From positions 62,001 through 126,000 of the forward strand of contig CAMOPX010000002.1 of the NCBI GenBank assembly GCA_946622415.1: a DNA stretch of 64,000 nucleotides. The letters are read 5' to 3'. The translations under genes were made by a program, and so were the position numbers. Shown here piece after piece: positions 8,524 to 17,342 of this stretch; the first letter of the stretch is position 1, and each line of letters starts with the position of its first letter. A model generated the notes under the pieces. That model searched no databases. It saw only the letters and a program-made list of their open reading frames with translations, and was not told the DNA's origin. The DNA is from an uncultured bacterium (lineage in GTDB: Bacteria > Cyanobacteriota > Vampirovibrionia > Gastranaerophilales > Gastranaerophilaceae).

Positions 8524-10751
8524 TGATTTTGCTCCTTGTTGATATTTGGTTTGTATTTTCGTTTTTTGGGCTGTTTTACCTGATTAAGGTTTTCTTTTTG
8601 CTGTAATCTTCTGACAGAAAATACATCATTTATTGACTGAATATTAAGGATTACTTTTTTTAAAGTTTCTATACTGTCAAGTTCAATACCCATATCTATA
8701 ATACCAAATTTTCTTCCTTTTAGATATGTGTTAGAATAAATGATGTTTATTCCTAAATCGCCCGTTTTCATTAAGACATCTCTTAAAATTCCGACTCTAT
8801 CCAAGCACTCTATTCTTATATGTGCCATATATACAGATTTTGTGTTATTTTCTGCCCATGAAATATCTATCATTCTTTCGGGCTCAATATTACTTAAACA
8901 TTTACAATCTAATCTGTGAACACTAACACCTTTGGAACGTGTAACAACACCGACAATCGGTTCACCTGGAATCGGAGAACAGCATTTTGCAAGTGACCAC
9001 AATAGTCCTTCCAGACCAATTATATCATTTTTCTTGTTTCTGTTTTTCTTTGTCTGATTTTTTCCTTGCTCTTGTGCCAGTTGTTCATCTGTTTTTGGTG
9101 TATCATATTTCTTTAATATGTTTACAACCTTATGAATTGTTGTTTCACCGTATCCGATAGCAGCATATAAATCATTAATTGATTTATAATTCATTTCTTT
9201 TGCGGTTTTATCTAAAATGCCGTGTTTTGCTAAATCATCAAATACAGCCTTTGTTAGTTCAAGCTCAAGATTGTTTTTGCCTAATTGAATATTATCTTCT
9301 CGGTTAAATTTTTTGTACCATTGTCTGATTTTTGAAATTGCGTTTTTGGTTACTACAAAATTAAGCCAATCAATTTTTGGCATAAATTGCTTAGATGTAA
9401 GAATTTCAACAATATCACCGTTTTTTAGTTTTGTATCCAGTTGTGCAATTCTGCCGTTAATCAGAGCACCAACTGTTCTGTGACCGACTTCTGTATGGAT
9501 TCTGTACGCAAAATCGACAGGTGTTGAATTTTGCGGAAGGTCAAATACGTCTCCGTTTGGAGTAAAAGCAAATATCTGGTCGTTAAATAAATCAAGTTTT
9601 ACACTTTCAACAAAATCTTTTGCACCTGTTGAATCTTGGTCAAACTCCATCATTTTTCTCATCCATGAGAACTGAAGGTCTTGTTTGTTGTTTGCCTTAA
9701 TTGAACCTGATTCTTTATATCTCCAGTGAGCCGCAACCCCGTATTCGGCAACTTCATGCATTTTATGAGTTCTTATTTGAATTTCAACCGGTTTATTTCT
9801 TGCGCCTATGACAGATGTATGTAATGAGCGGTACATGTTTCCTTTTGGCATTGCGATATAATCTTTAAATCTTCCGGGGATAGGTTTGAAGAGTTGGTGC
9901 ACTATCCCTAATACCTGATAACATTCTCTTTCTGTATCTACAATAACCCTGACTGCCGTTATGTCATAAAGCTGATCAAATGTGACATTCAATCTGCACA
10001 TTTTATTATATATACTGTAATAATGTTTTGCTCTACCTTTGATTGTTGCTTTGATTTTATTTTTTTCAAGCTCATGTTTAATCTGTTCGATTAAAGAATT
10101 TACTGTTGAATCTCGCATTCCCTTTGTTTCTGAAACGAGTTTTGCGATTTCATAGTATTTTTCCGGATTCAGATACCTTAAAGATAAATCCTCCAGCTCT
10201 GCTTTAATCTTTCCCATCCCGAGTCTGTTTGCAAGAGGAGCAAAGATATCTATTGTTTCTTGTGCAATTTTTTTCTGTTTAACTGCCGCCATATACGATA
10301 ATGTGCGCATGTTATGGAGTCTGTCTGCAAGTTTCAGAATAATTATTCTTATATCTTGCGCCATTGCAATAAACATTCTTCGGAAATTTTCGGCTTGACG
10401 TTCTTCTTTTGATTTAAATTGATATTTTCCGAGTTTTGTTACTCCCTGAACCAGAAAAACAACGGATTTTCCGAACTTTGCTTCCATTTGTTCCGCTGTT
10501 GTGTCCGTATCTTCTAAGACATCATGCAAAAATGCAGCAATAATAGTATCTTTATCCAATTTTAAATCAACAAGAATTTTTGCAACTTCAACAGGATGCA
10601 TTATGTAGGGTTCTTGTGATGCTCTGAATTGTCCTTCGTGTAAATCTTTCGCCCACAAATATGCTTCTTCTATTTGTGCAATGTCTTCTTCCGTACGCTT
10701 CTGTTTTATTAATTCTTTTTTTATTTCTTCAAAAGTTTCTTGATAAGTCAT
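8520..10751 (-). CDS. rel: Bifunctional (p)ppGpp synthetase/hydrolase (RelA/SpoT)
   Basis: Makes and degrades the stringent-response alarmone. Domains in order: HD hydrolase ('FLHDVLEDT', about residue 75, metal ligands intact), synthetase ('KGRAKHYYSIYNKM' and 'YDITAVRVIVDT', residues 240-280), TGS ('IFAFTPNGDVFDLP', about 395), a Cys-containing helical region ('SLAKCCSPIPGEPIVG', about 610) and a C-terminal ACT domain. The 743-aa length is that of long RSH proteins. Both catalytic halves look functional. It is coupled to ribF downstream and divergent from the DUF167 gene. Confidence 0.96.
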   Translation of the reverse strand: MTYQETFEEIKKELIKQKRTEEDIAQIEEAYLWAKDLHEGQFRASQEPYIMHPVEVAKILVDLKLDKDTIIAAFLHDVLEDTDTTAEQMEAKFGKSVVFLVQGVTKLGKYQFKSKEERQAENFRRMFIAMAQDIRIIILKLADRLHNMRTLSYMAAVKQKKIAQETIDIFAPLANRLGMGKIKAELEDLSLRYLNPEKYYEIAKLVSETKGMRDSTVNSLIEQIKHELEKNKIKATIKGRAKHYYSIYNKMCRLNVTFDQLYDITAVRVIVDTERECYQVLGIVHQLFKPIPGRFKDYIAMPKGNMYRSLHTSVIGARNKPVEIQIRTHKMHEVAEYGVAAHWRYKESGSIKANNKQDLQFSWMRKMMEFDQDSTGAKDFVESVKLDLFNDQIFAFTPNGDVFDLPQNSTPVDFAYRIHTEVGHRTVGALINGRIAQLDTKLKNGDIVEILTSKQFMPKIDWLNFVVTKNAISKIRQWYKKFNREDNIQLGKNNLELELTKAVFDDLAKHGILDKTAKEMNYKSINDLYAAIGYGETTIHKVVNILKKYDTPKTDEQLAQEQGKNQTKKNRNKKNDIIGLEGLLWSLAKCCSPIPGEPIVGVVTRSKGVSVHRLDCKCLSNIEPERMIDISWAENNTKSVYMAHIRIECLDRVGILRDVLMKTGDLGINIIYSNTYLKGRKFGIIDMGIELDSIETLKKVILNIQSINDVFSVRRLQQKENLNQVKQPKKRKYKPNINKEQNQ

Positions 10752-10838
10752 AATTTTTCCGAATTTTATTATATATTATACAACTTTTATTGATTTTAAG
10801 GTATATTATATGTTGTATTTATTATAGAATTACTGTAT

Positions 10839-11105
10839 ATGATAGAAAATCTTGATGAATTAAAGACTTTATTAAATAAAAATGAGAAAATTAAAATCAA
10901 ACTCAAGGTAATTGCGGGTGCAAAAACTGAATCAATAGAATTTAGCGAGGAATTTATTAAATTAAAAATCTCCCAAAAACCCGTTGAAGGCAAAGCGAAT
11001 AAAGCAATAATTGAATATTTATCTGATTTATTGAAATTGCCTAAGTCAAAAATAAATATTTTGAATGGTCACAAATCTTCAATAAAAACAATAGAATTAG
11101 GGTAG
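10839..11105 (+). CDS. DUF167 family protein (YggU-like)
   Basis: An 88-aa single-domain protein. The signature 'ISQKPVEGKANKAIIEYLSDLL' (residues 47-68), followed by 'SKINILNGHKSSIKTIEL', is diagnostic of DUF167/YggU, a small alpha-beta fold of unknown biochemical role. It is divergent from rel and separated from the GGDEF/HD-GYP gene by about 115 bp. Confidence 0.85.
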   Translation: MIENLDELKTLLNKNEKIKIKLKVIAGAKTESIEFSEEFIKLKISQKPVEGKANKAIIEYLSDLLKLPKSKINILNGHKSSIKTIELG

Positions 11106-11220
11106 AATAAATTTGAATATTAATAAATGTAAATTTTTTTAATAAAATATTTTTGTAAATAGCAATATTTTTATTCACATTGTTTATAAATATTATCAAA
11201 GTGTGATAGAAAGGTTTATT

Positions 11221-13068
11221 TTGGATTCAGGTAAAACAAAAAATACAAATCCTATTAAAAAACAAAATGAAGTTATCAATAACAAATTCTCCAACCCTAT
11301 TGATAATACTAAAATTTTGCCTTTAAGTTCCAAAACATCTTCAAATAAACTATATAGCGGTTATATAAATTCAAATATTGTAAAAAATGAAACAAATTAT
11401 TCTGATATTATTAATATTTTAAATAATGTGTTTAATTCGTCATATGATCCCGTTAATTTATTTAGAGAACTGTATAACCAAATTTCCGAGAAATTAAATA
11501 TTAATTTCTCTGCTTTAGGTATCTGTGAACACAATTCAAACTGCATAAATTTAATTTTGAGTGATAAAAACGGTTCATCATATAACTCTAAAATCATGCT
11601 TAATGAAATTGATAATCCGATTATACAAGCTTATACTTCAAATAATTTCATTGTTACGCCCGATACAAATTATCTAAAATTAAATTATCTTGACTTTTTT
11701 GTTAATAATCAGTCTTATATTCTTCCTTTATCTGTTATGAATGATACCTTTGGTGTCATGATATTTTGTGATAACAGTAATAATCAATTCTTTAATCTGT
11801 ATAGGTTGATTTCAAATTATTTTGCAATTTTTTATAAAAATAAACAACTTCTTGATATCGTTGATAGAAACACTGATATTGATTCTCTGACAGGTCTTTC
11901 AAATCATAAAAAATTACAAGAGGATTTGGCCTCTGAATTACAATCTTCTCTTGATAAAAATAATAAACTGGCATTTTGTATAGTGGATATTGCAAATATC
12001 ACAGAAATTAATAATGAATTAGGACATGCTAAAGGTGATTCGATTATTAAAGAAGTAGCTAAAAAAATAAAGAAAAATGTCAGAAATACGGACATATTAG
12101 GAAGATATGCCGGAGATAAAATCGGTATAATTATGCCTGATACAACTGTTGAAGAAGCGAAATATGTCTGTGAATATCTTTTGTATAATTTATCTTGTAC
12201 GATGTTTGACGATTTGGGTCAATTAAAATTCTCATGCGGCATTTCTATTGCTCCTGATTCCACAAACAAACAGGATAAACTCGTTATTTTATGCGAACAG
12301 GCATTATATATTGCAAAAAGTAAAAAACTGAAATCCGGTCAATCGGAATTTGTTTCCAGTATGGATTATAATTTCTGGGACAATGAAGCCTTGAGCGGAT
12401 ATGTTAAAGTATTGACCAAAAAACACGGAAGTCTCGGTATAAATATTGATGAAGAATTAATTAAACAATTCCACAGTGAAAAAATAGTATCAAAAGAACA
12501 CATGTTGGATGTTGTTTCTTCTCTTGCAAATACAATTGATGCAAAAGATGCATATACAAAGGGTCATTCAAGTGCTGTTTCAAGATATTCGGAAGCTCTT
12601 GCAAGGGCACTAAATCTTCCGGATAGTGAAGTTGAGCGAATAAAACTCGGTGCTTTGTTGCATGATATAGGAAAAATAGGTATTCCTGAACACGTTTTAA
12701 GTAAACCTACAAAATTAACAGATGATGAATGGGAAATAATGAAACAACACCCGCTTATAGGAGCAGATAAAGTACTAAAACCAAATAAATCACTCCATGA
12801 CCTCATCCCGATGGTTAAATATCACCATGAACATATTGATGGTTCAGGTTATCCTTGCGGATTAAAAGGTGATGAAATACCGCTTGCGGCAAGAATTGTT
12901 GCTGTTGCGGATGCGTATCACGCTTTAATATCCGATAGACCGTATAGAAAGGGTCTATCTTTCACAAAAGCCTGCGAAATATTAAAAATGGGTGCAGGTA
13001 TTCAGTGGGATAAAGAATTAATCAGGCAGTTTCTCTTGATTGCCCCAAGCTTAGCAACAAATATTTAA
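11221..13068 (+). CDS. Degenerate GGDEF plus HD-GYP domain protein
   Basis: A cytosolic signalling protein of about 615 aa. A GAF-like region (about 60-210) is followed by a GGDEF-fold domain (about 225-385, 'SLTGLSNHKKL'). Its signature reads 'RYAGDKIGI' instead of GG(D/E)EF, so cyclase activity is unlikely. The C-terminal HD-GYP phosphodiesterase domain looks intact: 'LLHDIGKIGIPEHVL', then 'HHEHIDGSGYP'. Cleavage of c-di-GMP or a related cyclic dinucleotide is inferred. The track starts at GTG 11203. I prefer TTG 11221, preceded by GAAAGG at good spacing; neither is certain. Confidence 0.9.
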   Translation: MDSGKTKNTNPIKKQNEVINNKFSNPIDNTKILPLSSKTSSNKLYSGYINSNIVKNETNYSDIINILNNVFNSSYDPVNLFRELYNQISEKLNINFSALGICEHNSNCINLILSDKNGSSYNSKIMLNEIDNPIIQAYTSNNFIVTPDTNYLKLNYLDFFVNNQSYILPLSVMNDTFGVMIFCDNSNNQFFNLYRLISNYFAIFYKNKQLLDIVDRNTDIDSLTGLSNHKKLQEDLASELQSSLDKNNKLAFCIVDIANITEINNELGHAKGDSIIKEVAKKIKKNVRNTDILGRYAGDKIGIIMPDTTVEEAKYVCEYLLYNLSCTMFDDLGQLKFSCGISIAPDSTNKQDKLVILCEQALYIAKSKKLKSGQSEFVSSMDYNFWDNEALSGYVKVLTKKHGSLGINIDEELIKQFHSEKIVSKEHMLDVVSSLANTIDAKDAYTKGHSSAVSRYSEALARALNLPDSEVERIKLGALLHDIGKIGIPEHVLSKPTKLTDDEWEIMKQHPLIGADKVLKPNKSLHDLIPMVKYHHEHIDGSGYPCGLKGDEIPLAARIVAVADAYHALISDRPYRKGLSFTKACEILKMGAGIQWDKELIRQFLLIAPSLATNI

Positions 13069-13147
13069 GTTATTTAAATATTAGCAAAATTATTTTTTTA
13101 TTAGTTTTATAAAAACAGCAAATATATTTAATTGAAAGGAAATAACA

Positions 13148-14086
13148 ATGAACGTCTCACCGGTAAGTATTTTAAACTTTAATTCGTATACTAAAAATTC
13201 TAATCTTAACAACAAAGATACAAAAGAACCCAGTTCTAATGAAAATTTATCTTTAAATAGTAATCCGATAAGAGTTTCTGCTTCTTTATTGCAGGCATAT
13301 AATCCGCAAATTTCATTTAAAGGTGTTGAATCTCTTATATCAGATGAAGAACAAGATAGAATTGTAGATTTTCTTTCAATTCAACCTGATGATGACAGTA
13401 AAGAAACCAATGCACATATTTTAGCAAAAACAGAACCTGAAAGATATATAAATGTTACAAAAGATTTATCACCTATGAGAAAAATTATGCTTCTTACTCT
13501 TAGTGATGATTCCGGAAATACTGTAGCTCATGAATTAACTAAATCTGATACAAAAGAAAAAACAAGCTATTGTTTGGAAGCAACAAAAGATTTAGATACG
13601 GAAGAAAGGTATGAAGTTTTAAAACGCAGAAATGGTTTTGGAAGCACTGTTGCACATTATTTAGCAGCTAATAATGTTCATTCTTACGCTGAATTAACAA
13701 AGGATTTTCCTAAAAAAGCTCAAATCGCTTTATTGAAAGCATTTAACAGTACAGGATGGTCTGTTGCTCATAGTGTCGTTAGTTCAAATGCGGATGTTTT
13801 TAACGCAATAACAAGACAATTCACGCCGGATGAAAAGTTTGATATTTTATCACAAAGTGATAAATATGAATATTCGGTTGCACATACTCTGGCTCATCGC
13901 CGTGAATCTTCTTTCCCGATAATTACTAAAGATTTATCTCCAAAACAAAAATTTGATATATTAATGCTGACTTCTGATGAAACAGGAACAGTTGCACAAA
14001 ATTTGTATAATCGTAACCCGGAAATGTTGGAATTTACAATGGAAGGTATACCTGCGTACAAAAAGGCATTTATAGGTCTTTCTTAA
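13148..14086 (+). CDS. 38-aa tandem-repeat protein with FxG N-terminus (paralogue 1)
   Basis: A 312-aa protein of unknown function. The N-terminus 'MNVSPVSILNFNS' and 'NPQISFKGVE' (near residue 54) is shared with the gene at 54273. From about residue 93 come at least five repeats of 38 aa (one of 42), each roughly VAHxLA-x7-Y-x3-TKDLSPxxKxxIL-x6-GxT. The pattern resembles ankyrin-like helical repeats but matches no family I can name. GAAAGG precedes the ATG. A surface or secreted binding protein is a guess. Confidence 0.65.
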   Translation: MNVSPVSILNFNSYTKNSNLNNKDTKEPSSNENLSLNSNPIRVSASLLQAYNPQISFKGVESLISDEEQDRIVDFLSIQPDDDSKETNAHILAKTEPERYINVTKDLSPMRKIMLLTLSDDSGNTVAHELTKSDTKEKTSYCLEATKDLDTEERYEVLKRRNGFGSTVAHYLAANNVHSYAELTKDFPKKAQIALLKAFNSTGWSVAHSVVSSNADVFNAITRQFTPDEKFDILSQSDKYEYSVAHTLAHRRESSFPIITKDLSPKQKFDILMLTSDETGTVAQNLYNRNPEMLEFTMEGIPAYKKAFIGLS

Positions 14087-14203
14087 TATTTTTAGTTATC
14101 AAATAAATATTATTGTAAAGTTTTGTAACAATATCCCTTTTAACTGAAATTCTATAAAGTTTATATACTTTATATATATGTAGTTAAAAAAAGGATAAAA
14201 GTT

Positions 14204-14473
14204 ATGACAAGTGCTTTAAATACAGTTGGTTCTCCGATTCAATTAAATGTAAATCCATTTATGGCAGAATTTAGCCAAAATTTAAGTATTTCAAACAGAA
14301 ACATTGCAAAAATATCAAAAGCAAACTTTTCATCAGAATCTGAAAGATTTGCCTCTGCTCAAAAAAATGCACAAGATAGAATCCGCAACATTAACCCCTC
14401 AGATTTAAATGACGAAGCAAAATCAGAATCTGTTGAAATTGAATCAAATACTGCAATTGATGAATTAAAATAA
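14204..14473 (+). CDS. Unknown protein, N-terminal part ended by in-frame TAA
   Basis: An 89-aa product starting 'MTSALNTVGSPIQLN' after an AAAGGAT ribosome site. It is hydrophilic, Asn/Ser/Glu-rich and unrecognised. The next codon after its TAA continues in the same frame for 135 more codons of similar composition, so this may be the front half of a 225-aa gene cut by one nonsense codon. It could also be a complete short protein. Confidence 0.5.
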   Translation: MTSALNTVGSPIQLNVNPFMAEFSQNLSISNRNIAKISKANFSSESERFASAQKNAQDRIRNINPSDLNDEAKSESVEIESNTAIDELK

Positions 14474-14881
14474 TTGATTAACGACGAAAACAAATTTATC
14501 AGCAAAAACGTTGATACTGTTAAAAATCAAGATAAAAACGAAACAAAAAAAGAAGATGAAAACAAACAATCTGATATCAATGAATCAGGATGTATTGATT
14601 TCGGAAAATTCTTAAACAGAGCACAAGGAATTATTAATACTGTTGCTCCTGCAACCGTTAAAAATGAAACAGAAGATGCAAAATTAAACGAAGAAAAAAA
14701 TGATACAAAAGTTGATGCAACAGAATCAAAAACACCCTTAGCTGACTATTCAATCTTAAAAGAAGGCGAAAAATCAGGCAAAGATTTAATTAATAACGAC
14801 AAAAACAAAGATTCAAAAGTTGTTGAAGAAAAAACTATTGAATTAAGAAATATGCTAAAAGCAAATATATTCGCTGCTTAA
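14474..14881 (+). pseudogene. In-frame continuation after the TAA at 14471
   Basis: 135 sense codons directly after the stop of the preceding ORF and in the same frame. The composition is the same (Lys/Asp/Glu/Asn-rich, no cysteine-rich or membrane region), with one ordered-looking stretch, 'DFGKFLNRAQGIINTVAP'. The only start is TTG directly on the stop, with no ribosome site, so independent translation is doubtful. A nonsense mutation, a sequencing error or stop readthrough could explain it. Its end overlaps the convergent uvrC by 4 bp. Confidence 0.5.
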
Positions 14882-16551
14882 TTGAGCATATGTTTGCTTC
14901 TTAGCTGCCTGTGATATGTTATTGCAAAGCGGTGAGCTTCATCTCTGATTCTTTGAAACAGATAGAGCGCGGATGAATTTCTTGCAAAAATAACAGGTTT
15001 TGAAGAATTTGGTACAAAAACCTCTTCTTCTCTCTTTGCAAGTGAAACGATATTTAATTTTAAATCAAATTCCTTTAAAACCTGCATAACGCTGGAAAGT
15101 TGTCCTTTGCCGCCATCTATTATTATTAAATCAGGTGGATTAATTTTACCGTCTTTTATTCTTTTAAATCTTCTTGATAATATTTCTCTCATGGATTTAA
15201 AATCATCGACTTCGCCCTTTTGTATTGTTTTAAGTTTGTATCTTCTGTATTGCGATTTTTTTGGTTCGCCGTTTTCAAAATATACGCCCGATGCAACTGT
15301 GTTCGTACCTTGTATGTGCGAAATATCATAACACTCTATTGTGTGCGGGAATGTAGTTAGTTTTAATTTTTCTTGTATGTACGAACCTATTTCGTTGTAA
15401 TCATTTTGTATATTGTTTAATTCTTTTAACTTTACCTTTTCAATATTATGTAAAGCATTTTTTTGTGCGATATTTAAGATTTCTTTATCAATTTTTGTTG
15501 ATGCTTTAATGATTTTTACTTCTTTATTTAATCTCAATGACAGCCATTTTTTATAAAGCTCAATGTCATCGAATAAATCGGATAAAACAATCTTTTGCGG
15601 AAGCTCGTTATCTGATAGCATAATATAGTATTCTCTTAACGAGCTTTCTAAAATTTCATTTATATTGTTATCGTTATTCAAAATTTGTGAAAACGAAAAA
15701 TCTTTTTTACTGATTAATCTTCCTTGTCTGATTTGCATAATGCTGATACATATATAATTGCTTTCGTTTACTATTCCTATATAATCAGCATTTGTTGTTG
15801 ATGATTTCAGAACAATATTTTGTTTTTCAAGAGTTTTTTCTATATCTGTTATGCTGTTTCTATACAAAAGTGCTTTTTCAAATTCATTTTTAGAACTTGC
15901 CTTTAGCATTTCTTTTTGAAGAATTTTAATAAGCTCTTTTCTTTTTCCCGATAAAAAAAGCTGAACATTGTTTGTTATTTTTTTATATTCATCTGATGAG
16001 ATTTTATTTTGGCAAGGTGCTGAGCATTGACCGATATCATAGTATAAACAGGGTCTTGATTTGTATTTCGGAGTTTTGCATTTTTTTAGAGGGAAAATTT
16101 TATGCATCATTTCTAATGTCGTGTGCATTGCCCTTATATCTGTATAGGGGCCGTAATATTTTCCCTTGAGTGCGTTTTTGTTTGCACGTCTTACAATTAA
16201 AATTCTCGGGTAATCTTCATCTGTTATTAAAAAGTAGGGAAATTTTTTATCATCTTTCAATAAAATGTTATATTTTGGCTTGTGTTTTTTTATAAGTTCA
16301 TTTTCTAAGATAAGTGCTTCAACTTCCGAATTTACAACAATGCATTCTACTCTTTCAATTTGAGGCACCATAACTTGTAATTTGACAGAATCTTTTTTAT
16401 TTCCCACAAAATAACTGTTTACCCGGTTAAATAAGTTTTTTGCTTTTCCTATATAAATCAGCTCGTTATTTTTGTCAAAATACTGATAGCACCCAGGTAA
16501 TTTTGGCAGATTTTTAACCTGCTGTCTGATATTTTCATTTTTAAACGCCAT
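14878..16551 (-). CDS. uvrC: Excinuclease ABC subunit C lacking the C-terminal HhH
   Basis: Makes the dual incisions in nucleotide excision repair with UvrA and UvrB. Domains in order: GIY-YIG nuclease ('LPGCYQYFDKNNELIYIGKAKN', residues 15-36), a Cys cluster ('CLYYDIGQCSAPC'), UVR motif (about 205-240) and RNase H-like endonuclease ('ECYDISHIQGTNTVASGVYF', 'LIIIDGGKGQL'). It ends at 'HRQLRSKHMLN', where most UvrC proteins continue with a helix-hairpin-helix pair. At 557 aa it is about 50 residues short, and the frame beyond the stop does not encode one. Confidence 0.93.
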   Translation of the reverse strand: MAFKNENIRQQVKNLPKLPGCYQYFDKNNELIYIGKAKNLFNRVNSYFVGNKKDSVKLQVMVPQIERVECIVVNSEVEALILENELIKKHKPKYNILLKDDKKFPYFLITDEDYPRILIVRRANKNALKGKYYGPYTDIRAMHTTLEMMHKIFPLKKCKTPKYKSRPCLYYDIGQCSAPCQNKISSDEYKKITNNVQLFLSGKRKELIKILQKEMLKASSKNEFEKALLYRNSITDIEKTLEKQNIVLKSSTTNADYIGIVNESNYICISIMQIRQGRLISKKDFSFSQILNNDNNINEILESSLREYYIMLSDNELPQKIVLSDLFDDIELYKKWLSLRLNKEVKIIKASTKIDKEILNIAQKNALHNIEKVKLKELNNIQNDYNEIGSYIQEKLKLTTFPHTIECYDISHIQGTNTVASGVYFENGEPKKSQYRRYKLKTIQKGEVDDFKSMREILSRRFKRIKDGKINPPDLIIIDGGKGQLSSVMQVLKEFDLKLNIVSLAKREEEVFVPNSSKPVIFARNSSALYLFQRIRDEAHRFAITYHRQLRSKHMLN

Positions 16552-16702
16552 AATAAAATAATATCATATTGAAATTAAACTTAAAAATACTTAATTTTAA
16601 TACCCAAAAACGTTTAAAAAATGTTATAAAAATCATTTTTGTGGAATGTTATTACTGAAGTAGCATACAAAAAAAGACAGAAGTAGAAAGTGGGTAGGTC
16701 AG

Positions 16703-16987
16703 ATGATATTAGAATTTAAAGTAGATGAATTATCAGTCCAGGGCGCTTGGCTCAAGACTTTGTACGATTTAATCGAAGAATTAAATTGTAAATGCCAAAC
16801 TTTCATGGAAGAAAAATACAACACGACAAGGAATTGTTTTGGCCCTATTCGTGTTGTTAAAATTTCAGGATCTGAAACCATGCTCGGTTGGTTAAAACTA
16901 AGAATGGAAAGATACAATTATTTTATTGATTCACTGAGTTCTCAAGTTGATATATCATCAAGTTTTATTGATGATGAAGAAATATAA
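16703..16987 (+). CDS. Conserved-looking small protein of unknown function
   Basis: A 94-aa soluble protein. It begins 'MILEFKVDELSVQGAWLKTLYDLIEE' and ends in an acidic tail. There is no recognised motif, membrane segment or signal peptide. A GTGGGTAGG stretch upstream could act as a weak ribosome site. It converges with the bL25 gene with 1 bp between stops. It could be a lineage-specific protein; no function is proposed. Confidence 0.5.
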   Translation: MILEFKVDELSVQGAWLKTLYDLIEELNCKCQTFMEEKYNTTRNCFGPIRVVKISGSETMLGWLKLRMERYNYFIDSLSSQVDISSSFIDDEEI

Positions 16988-16988
16988 T

Positions 16989-17267
16989 CTAAACTGTTGC
17001 AAATTCAATATTTAGATATTGTCCTGTTGCATAGTTAACTTGTAATTCTTGAATTTTTGCTTTGTATGTTTCTTTTCCCAAGCTTAATTCCCAAACATTG
17101 TCTTTATTGTTTTTATACAATAATTCAAATTCGTGTGTATTTAATTGAATGTTTTTGGCATCCATTCCTTTACCATAGATGGAACCGGGCAAAAAACCTT
17201 CCGTTCTGATTTGACGTGGGTTTTTAGCTTCGTCTCTGTTTGAAATAGCGATTTTTACGTTTGCCAT
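16989..17267 (-). CDS. rplY: 50S ribosomal protein bL25-like (5S rRNA binding)
   Basis: A 92-aa protein with the bL25 layout: an opening beta strand, then 'RTEGFLPGSIYGKGMDAKNIQL', which matches the family 'R..G.(V/L)PA(V/I)(I/L)YG' core, and a C-terminal strand. The length is that of the short E. coli-type L25 without the CTC C-terminal domain. It binds 5S rRNA in the central protuberance. The ribosome site AAGGAGAAAAT precedes the ATG. Assignment is by pattern. Confidence 0.75.
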   Translation of the reverse strand: MANVKIAISNRDEAKNPRQIRTEGFLPGSIYGKGMDAKNIQLNTHEFELLYKNNKDNVWELSLGKETYKAKIQELQVNYATGQYLNIEFATV

Positions 17268-17342
17268 TTTATTTTCTCCTTGACTTAATCTTTTGGTTAA
17301 ACTATTAATATTATGTAATAATTATATTTGTTAAATAAAAAA

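Noticed and set aside
10796-10993. 65-aa minus-strand ORF over the DUF167 gene
   Set aside because: It is a shadow of the DUF167 coding sequence on the other strand.
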